Origin: Anaerolineae bacterium | Lineage (GTDB): Bacteria; Chloroflexota; Anaerolineae; Aggregatilineales; UBA2796 | DNA length: 27,029 nucleotides | Assembly: GCA_020851855.1 (NCBI GenBank) | Contig: JADZBY010000625.1 | Span: 1 to 27,029 of the forward strand | Direction: 5' to 3' | In this document: positions 22,569 to 27,029 of the stretch, in pieces | How the letters are laid out: the number at the start of each line of letters is the position of its first letter | How positions within the stretch are numbered: the first letter of the stretch is position 1 | The notes under the pieces: model-generated | The model's database searches: none | What the model was told of the DNA's origin: nothing | Seen by the model: only the letters and a program-made list of their open reading frames with translations | Made by a program: the position numbers and the translations under genes

Positions 22569-23306
22569 TTATTTCCCCCCTTGTGGCATGTACTTCTCGA
22601 TGTCGCGCCGCCAGTCGTTCGTCGGCAGCGCGGCGGCTTTGCGGAATGCTTCACCCACGCGCTCGAAGCGCCAGACGAGGAACACGCCCAGCCCGGTCAT
22701 GCCCAGCGCCAGCACAGCCAGGATCAGGTTGCCGGTGCGCGATGTGTCGGCGTGGCCGAGCACTTCGATTTCGTAGCGCCGGTTATAGTCCACCAACGCG
22801 CCGCTCGCGTTGCGCTCGCCGGGCGGTGGGATGGGGGCCAGCGGGGCATCCGCCGCCGCGCCGGAACCGCCGGAGCCAGCGCCGGAATCGCCTGCGCTGC
22901 CGCTATCGGTCGTGGTCAGGTCCACGCCGAGCGCTACTGCGTACACACCTGCCTGCTCCATGTAATCGGCGGGGTGGCAGGTCGCACACGACGATTTGGG
23001 GTCATTCAGCGGGTAGATCATGCCCAGGTGGGCGGCGTCTTGGTCGATGGCCTGCACGTTCCCGGCGTGGCAGAAGGCGCAGAAGTCCCCGAAGGCGTGG
23101 CTGGTGTGCCACTCGCCGGAGCCGTTCACCGGGTGGCGGGCATTGACCTCGTGGCAGTTCTTGCACGAGGACGACGACGCGCCGCACTGCGCCTCGACAG
23201 GCGTAGGCGTGGCCAGCCACAACGCGAGCACAAGCAGCGCCAGGCCGGCGATCATCATCAGGGGCGGTAAAAACGTAGATCTGCGCCTCGGTCGGGATGG
23301 CTTCAT
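22569..23306 (-). CDS. Membrane-bound triheme cytochrome c
   Basis: A 245-residue protein with an N-terminal hydrophobic segment (about 14-33), three CxxCH heme sites (48-52, 76-80, 107-111), a Gly/Ser/Ala/Pro-rich linker (about 132-165), and a C-terminal membrane helix (about 192-213) with a cytoplasmic tail. The heme domain faces outside. I took the ATG at 23306, which has GAGGAG ten bases upstream; a TTG at 23324 is the alternative. It is the first enzyme gene behind the ArsR regulator. Likely an electron carrier for the molybdopterin complex; I do not recognise a closer family. Confidence 0.87.
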   Translation of the reverse strand: MKPSRPRRRSTFLPPLMMIAGLALLVLALWLATPTPVEAQCGASSSSCKNCHEVNARHPVNGSGEWHTSHAFGDFCAFCHAGNVQAIDQDAAHLGMIYPLNDPKSSCATCHPADYMEQAGVYAVALGVDLTTTDSGSAGDSGAGSGGSGAAADAPLAPIPPPGERNASGALVDYNRRYEIEVLGHADTSRTGNLILAVLALGMTGLGVFLVWRFERVGEAFRKAAALPTNDWRRDIEKYMPQGGK

Positions 23307-23354
23307 GGATTTTTCGCTCCTCAATAGACCGAAGACAAAGGGCAGCCGGGTGGA

Positions 23355-23702
23355 TTACTCGATTGGCTCGCCGCCGGATTGCGCGACGACGGTCGCCTGG
23401 TGCAGCACACGGTCGCGCAGGATGCCGCGCAGCAGGTCGAGCGCGTCGATCAGGCGGCGGTCGGCCAGGGAGTAGAAAATAGTCGTGCCCTGCCGGGATG
23501 TTTCGACCAGGGCGCGATCACGGAGTATCTTGAGGTGGCGGGAGATGGTGGGCTGCGGCGTGTCGAGTTCGGCGGCGATGTCGTTGACGCACTTCGGCCC
23601 GTCGGCGAGCGCGTACAGGATCATGAGCCGCTTCGGATCGCCCAGGGCGGAGCACACGCGGTCGTGCACCAGCTCCAGTTCGCGCATGGTCGTCGCTTCC
23701 AC
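23355..23702 (-). CDS. ArsR-family transcriptional regulator
   Basis: A 115-residue winged-helix repressor. The pattern LGDPKRLMILYALADGPKCVNDIAAELDTPQPTISRHLKILRDRALVETSRQGTTIFYSL is a typical ArsR core. Cysteines are at residues 17 and 38; there is no CxC metal motif, so a sulfur or persulfide signal (as in the BigR/SqrR group) is possible but the Cys positions do not obviously match. I took the GTG at 23702, with AGAGG six bases upstream; the ATG at 23687 (five residues shorter) is the alternative. It leads the respiratory set, 48 bases before the triheme cytochrome. A palindrome lies just upstream of it. Confidence 0.9.
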   Translation of the reverse strand: MEATTMRELELVHDRVCSALGDPKRLMILYALADGPKCVNDIAAELDTPQPTISRHLKILRDRALVETSRQGTTIFYSLADRRLIDALDLLRGILRDRVLHQATVVAQSGGEPIE

Positions 23703-23730
23703 GGGCCACCTCTTCCGTGCATATCTTCGT

Positions 23731-23750
23731 ATATTCGCATTATCGAATAA
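23731..23750. promoter_or_regulatory. Candidate ArsR-type operator
   Basis: TATTCG (23732-23737) and CGAATA (23744-23749) form an inverted repeat with six bases between, close to the ATTC-N8-GAAT layout of ArsR-family sites. It is about 30 bases before the regulator start, in an AT-rich patch of GC-rich DNA, so autoregulation is likely. Confidence 0.55.
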
Positions 23751-23888
23751 AGGGGCCTCGCTGCGCTTGTGATGAAAAGCACACCGTCATGTGATGTTTG
23801 TCACGATTAGATTCGCAGAAGCGGATAAGCACAATTCGCCTGATCGGGCCGGTCGGCTTGGCCAGCATCGGCGTGCCCGGCGTTTTTC

Positions 23889-23897
23889 TGATATACT
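23889..23897 (+). promoter_or_regulatory. Extended -10 promoter of the GAF protein gene
   Basis: TGATATACT gives an extended -10 (TG, one base, TATACT at 23892-23897). The start point would be near 23904, about 47 bases before the ATG at 23951. No clear -35 is seen. Confidence 0.5.
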
Positions 23898-23950
23898 CAT
23901 GGCAGTATGAAGCCCACACCTGTGCCCATGAGACGAAGTAGCGTGGTGGA

Positions 23951-24832
23951 ATGAGCGAACAAACTGCCCTCAGTGGCGCGAATTTCGAGGAAACCTTCAA
24001 CCGGCTCACCAGCAACGTAGACAAGCTGGAGAGCGCGTTGGAGCAAACCCTTCAGGCGCTGCGCAAGCGTGGCATTCAACCTTCCGTCGACCTGACGGGC
24101 ATGGTTCGCACCGTGCGGCGCGACCTGGACGCTTTCAACAGCATTGCCGTGCAGAGCACCAGCCGTCTGCGCCAGCTGCAAGAGCTGGTGCGCGTCTCGG
24201 CGCTGATCAACTCGACGCTGGACCTTGACGAGGTGCTCGAAGAGGTCATGGATACCGTCGTCGAGCTGACCGGGGCAGAGCGTGGCTACCTGATGCTGCG
24301 CGACGATAAGGGCGAGCTGGACCTGCGTACGGCGCGCAACTGGGACCGCGAGACGATCCTGGACAACGAGGCCATTTTCAGCCGGGGCATCGCCAATACG
24401 GCCATCGAGCAGAAGCAGCCCATCCTGACCACCAACGCCCAGGACGACGCGCGCTTCGCCGGGATGCAGAGCGTGCTCAGCCATGCGCTGCGCTCCATCG
24501 TGTGCGTGCCGCTCATGGTCCGCGAGCAGATCATTGGCGTGCTGTACGCCGATAACCATATCGGTCAGGGCGTCTTCAACCCGGACTTCCTGCCCATCCT
24601 CGGCGCGTTCGCCAACCAAGCCGCCATCGCCATCGAAAACGCGCGGCTGTTCTCCCAGGTGAAGGCGGACCTGCACAAGGCCGAGCGCGAAGTGCAGGAA
24701 CTCCGCATCATGATTGACGAGCAGAAGAAGGAAAGCCAGGTCCGCGAGATCACGCAGACCGAGTATTTCAAAGAGTTGGAGATGAAAGCCCGCATGTTGC
24801 GCCGCCGGTCGTCGGGCCGGGAAAGCGAGTAG
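23951..24832 (+). CDS. GAF-domain protein with coiled-coil flanks
   Basis: A 293-residue cytoplasmic protein. Residues 1-85 are predicted helical, partly coiled coil. A GAF domain spans about 90-235: ALINSTLDLDEVLEEVMDTVVELTGAERGYLMLRD, then GIANTAIEQKQPILTTNAQDD, RSIVCVPLMVREQIIGVLYADN and FANQAAIAIENARLF. A charged helix (about 236-293) follows and ends the protein; no kinase, HTH or cyclase output domain is present. GAF domains bind small ligands or sense redox; the ligand is not predictable. It is divergent from the ArsR gene and is followed by a terminator. A partner protein for output is probable. Confidence 0.88.
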   Translation: MSEQTALSGANFEETFNRLTSNVDKLESALEQTLQALRKRGIQPSVDLTGMVRTVRRDLDAFNSIAVQSTSRLRQLQELVRVSALINSTLDLDEVLEEVMDTVVELTGAERGYLMLRDDKGELDLRTARNWDRETILDNEAIFSRGIANTAIEQKQPILTTNAQDDARFAGMQSVLSHALRSIVCVPLMVREQIIGVLYADNHIGQGVFNPDFLPILGAFANQAAIAIENARLFSQVKADLHKAEREVQELRIMIDEQKKESQVREITQTEYFKELEMKARMLRRRSSGRESE

Positions 24833-24865
24833 GCGCGGAGTACATCCGCCTGATGGTAAAGTGAA

Positions 24866-24910
24866 TGCGGCGTCCGAAGGCACTGAGCGCGGACGCCGCA
24901 TTGTGTTTGT
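24866..24910 (+). terminator. Terminator after the GAF gene
   Basis: TGCGGCGTCCG (24866-24876) and CGGACGCCGCA (24890-24900) form a perfect 11-bp stem with a 13-base loop, followed by TTGTGTTTGT. It separates the GAF gene from the exported propeller gene. Confidence 0.8.
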
Positions 24911-24937
24911 CGCCCTGCCTTACGAAGGAAACGCCCC

Positions 24938-26770
24938 ATGAAACGCGCCCCGTCTGCCGCTGCTGCGCTGCTCGTCGTGCTCGTGTGCGTCCTCTCCGCG
25001 CTGCCCTGGTCCAGGCCGGCTGCCGCCGCGCAAGGCGCAGCGCCCGCGACGATTTCCCTGCGCGACCCGCTGGCCTACGTCGCCAGCGACGGCAACGTGT
25101 ATCTGGCCGACCTGAGCGCGCGCCAGACGGTGCCGCTCACCGAGGATTCGCAGCGGCGGCGAATGCCGGTTGCGCCCTTCACCGAGACGACGCGCCAGTA
25201 CGGCCAGTTCCGCTGGTCGCCGGACGGCGCGTATCTGCTCTTTGTGGACCAGACGACGGGCGGCGTGTTCGTGGCAGGCGGCGGCAAGCTGCCCTTGCAG
25301 GTGGCGACGACGAACAGCGACCGGGGCTATCCGGCGGCGTGGTCGCCCGATGGGCGGGAGATCGCCTACGTCGTCGGCGCGGGCGGCGCGCCGGACGGCG
25401 TCGGGCTTCAGGTGCAGGCCGTGCCGGTGGATGGCGGCCCGCCGCGTTTCGCCGGCGCATTCACCGAGTCCGGGCCGTGCCCGCATCCGACGAGCAATGA
25501 CCCGGCGGCGGCGCTGTACTGGCACGAAACGGGCTTTGACGGCGCGCCGCCGGTGTTCGAGTGGACGAAACGCGGCTTCTTGCGCCACTCCGGCTGCGAC
25601 AACGTCCTGATGCTGACCGAGTCAGATGGCCGGGAAGTGTGGCGCGCCGAGAATGTGCGGCGGGTGGCCATTGCGCCGAACGGGGAGCGCGCCGCCGCCG
25701 TAGTCAGCGACCCGGCCAGCGGCGGCCTGATGCTGGCGCTGGTCGAGCTGAGCAGCGGCGCGGTCCGGCCCATCCAGTCGCAGCCGGGCATCGACCAGAT
25801 CGCCTGGATGCCGGACGGCCAGACGCTCGTCTTCAGCGCGCGCGAAGCCTACGCCGCCGAGCCGGGCGCACTGCGCAGCGCGGTGGGGCTGGAACTGTTT
25901 CCGGGCGCGTGGCCGCTACAATACGAGAACAAGCTGGTGCGGCTGCTGACGCTGCCGGCGACGGGCGGCGCGCCGGTCCAGCGTTTTGTGCACGAGGGCA
26001 TGGCCGTGACCAGCATCAGCCCGGCTCCGGATGGCTCCGGCGTGGCGTTCAGCCTGGTCACGTCCTCGGCGGCGCTCGTGCAGCGCGTGAATCTGGGCGC
26101 GGCGGCGTCGGAAGTGCTGGCCGTCGCGCCGGAAACGCAGATGTGGTACGCGCCGTCCATCACGGGGACGGATGCCGTGCACATCGTGCCGGGTGGGCCG
26201 CTGGCCTTTGGCAGGGGCGTATTCACCGCGCAACCGGCCCGGCCCGGCGTCGGCACGCTTGACCCGGCTACCGAGGTGGTGGTCGGGCGGCCTGCGCTGG
26301 TCATGGTCCCGCCCGGCGACGGCCTGAATCTGCGCACTGAGCCGGGCTTCAACGCGCCGGTCATCCGCGAGCTGAACTCTGCCGAGGTGGTGGACGTGAT
26401 CGCCGGGCCGCAGTCCGCCGATGGCGCGCGCTGGTGGCAGTTGCGCACTTTCGAGCAGCGCACCGGCTGGGCCATCGACCGGATCGGCTGGGAAGGCGGC
26501 GTGCTGGTCAGCCTGCGCCCGCTGTCCAGCGACATCTCCATCTCGTTTTACCCGGACATCGCCTTGTTGCGCGTCGGGGAATGCGTGACGGTCACATGGC
26601 GGGTGGAGCGGGCCACGAGCGTCTTCCTCAACAGCCGCGCCGTGCCGCCCGAAGGCAGCGAGACGAGCTGCCCATCGGCCACATCGCCGTTTTACCTGTT
26701 CGCGCTCGGCCCGGATGGCGCATGGGCGAAGGGCTTCGTGGTGGGCGTGCGCCGCACGACGGGGGGATAA
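24938..26770 (+). CDS. Exported TolB-like beta-propeller / SH3 / Ig-like protein
   Basis: A 610-residue secreted protein. Signal peptide about 1-31 (LLVVLVCVLSALPWSRPAAA). A propeller of WD40/TolB (PD40) type follows to about 430, with repeats such as QFRWSPDGAYLLFVD, AAWSPDGREIAYVV, VAIAPNGERAAAVV, IAWMPDGQTLVFSA and ISPAPDGSGVAFSL. A bacterial SH3 domain lies at about 455-520 (LNLRTEPGFNAPVIREL...WWQLRTFEQRTGWAI). A C-terminal Ig-like module (ISFYPDIALLRVGECVTVTWRVERATSVFLN) ends the protein. The layout suggests binding to the cell surface or to extracellular ligands; there is no enzyme motif. GAAGGA precedes the ATG by about nine bases. Its partner is unknown. Confidence 0.85.
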   Translation: MKRAPSAAAALLVVLVCVLSALPWSRPAAAAQGAAPATISLRDPLAYVASDGNVYLADLSARQTVPLTEDSQRRRMPVAPFTETTRQYGQFRWSPDGAYLLFVDQTTGGVFVAGGGKLPLQVATTNSDRGYPAAWSPDGREIAYVVGAGGAPDGVGLQVQAVPVDGGPPRFAGAFTESGPCPHPTSNDPAAALYWHETGFDGAPPVFEWTKRGFLRHSGCDNVLMLTESDGREVWRAENVRRVAIAPNGERAAAVVSDPASGGLMLALVELSSGAVRPIQSQPGIDQIAWMPDGQTLVFSAREAYAAEPGALRSAVGLELFPGAWPLQYENKLVRLLTLPATGGAPVQRFVHEGMAVTSISPAPDGSGVAFSLVTSSAALVQRVNLGAAASEVLAVAPETQMWYAPSITGTDAVHIVPGGPLAFGRGVFTAQPARPGVGTLDPATEVVVGRPALVMVPPGDGLNLRTEPGFNAPVIRELNSAEVVDVIAGPQSADGARWWQLRTFEQRTGWAIDRIGWEGGVLVSLRPLSSDISISFYPDIALLRVGECVTVTWRVERATSVFLNSRAVPPEGSETSCPSATSPFYLFALGPDGAWAKGFVVGVRRTTGG

Positions 26771-26823
26771 GGGCGGCCTCACCCCCGGCCCTTTTCACGG
26801 CACATCGCAGAGAGGGAAGTCAC

Positions 26824-26885
26824 GCGGACAACGCAGGCGTTGCCCCTACCGTGGTCGGCGTAGGGACGAGGCCTGCCTCGTCCGC
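26824..26885. repeat. Double-hairpin intergenic repeat, copy 4
   Basis: Same architecture as copy 1; the left arm reads GCGTTGCCCC, which breaks one pair of the left hairpin. Confidence 0.8.
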
Positions 26886-26943
26886 ATTTGACGTAGGCCT
26901 CACCCCGGCCCCTTTCAAGGCACGTCGCAGAGAGGGAAGCCAC

Positions 26944-27005
26944 GCGGACAACGCAGGCGTTGTCCCGACCGTGGTCGGCGTAGGGACGAGGCCTGCCTCG
27001 TCCGC
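26944..27005. repeat. Double-hairpin intergenic repeat, copy 5
   Basis: As copy 4 with an intact left hairpin; the link starts CCGACCG instead of CCTACCG, weakening the CTAC/GTAG pairing. Confidence 0.8.
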
Positions 27006-27029
27006 GTTTGACGTGGGCCTCCCCCCCGG

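Larger units (their letters stand above)
26775..27029. repeat. Tandem repeat array of about 120-bp units
   Basis: Units start with GGCCTCAC-like sequence at 26775, 26896 and 27016 (the last cut by the window end). Each holds a GGCCC(C)TTTCA...GGCAC...CGCAGAGAGGGAAG flank and one double-hairpin repeat. No gene is seen in this stretch. Confidence 0.8.

Noticed and set aside
26775..27029. CRISPR array
   Set aside because: Units are about 120 bp and nearly identical throughout; there are no short constant repeats separated by unique spacers, and no cas genes.

Overview
The window is GC-rich bacterial DNA, most probably from a Chloroflexota (Anaerolineae-like) genome. This assignment is inferred from gene style: exported propeller/SH3/Ig-like proteins, paired GT4 glycosyltransferases, DUF4395-thioredoxin pairs and intergenic double-hairpin repeats. 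No rRNA or phylogenetic marker gene is present to confirm it.

Region 1 (1-2657, minus strand) is a cysteine operon read right to left: DUF4395 membrane protein, membrane-tethered thioredoxin, cysteine synthase (cysK) and serine acetyltransferase (cysE, cut by the window edge). In front of it lies what I consider the best find here. A sigma70-type promoter starts transcription at or one base before the ATG of a 41-codon ORF carrying three Cys codons within six codons (Cys-Met-Ala-Cys-Met-Cys). A Rho-independent terminator follows 20 bases after its stop, with a competing antiterminator pairing. This is the layout of a cysteine-sensing transcription attenuator.

Region 2 (2657-7623) holds a hydroxypyruvate isomerase-like / 2-hydroxyacid dehydrogenase pair, then a DUF5131 (Gp37/Gp68) three-Cys protein facing two TcmP (three-Cys-motif partner) genes. 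Part of this block has visibly lower GC. Region 3 (7624-11751) has urocanate hydratase (hutU) and two overlapping GT4 glycosyltransferase genes. Region 4 (11842-15464, plus strand) is a sugar ABC importer in FrcBCA order, whose permease carries a large extra hydrophobic insert.

Region 5 (15483-15854) has a selenocysteine tRNA gene (selC) with its own promoter and a tandem duplication that includes the tRNA 3' end. Region 6 (15918-23702, minus strand) is an eight-gene set: an ArsR-type regulator, triheme membrane cytochrome c, two half-size YeeE/YedE sulfur permeases, a Tat-exported molybdopterin oxidoreductase, a four-cluster ferredoxin subunit, a cytochrome b subunit and a nonaheme cytochrome c. 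Together they look like a quinone-linked sulfur-compound (thiosulfate/polysulfide/tetrathionate-type) oxidoreductase with its own sulfur uptake and a multiheme electron branch.

Region 7 (23892-27029, plus strand) has a GAF-domain protein, a strong terminator, an exported beta-propeller/SH3/Ig-like protein, and tandem repeats at the right end. Several intergenic gaps contain structured repeats built from self-complementary arms.
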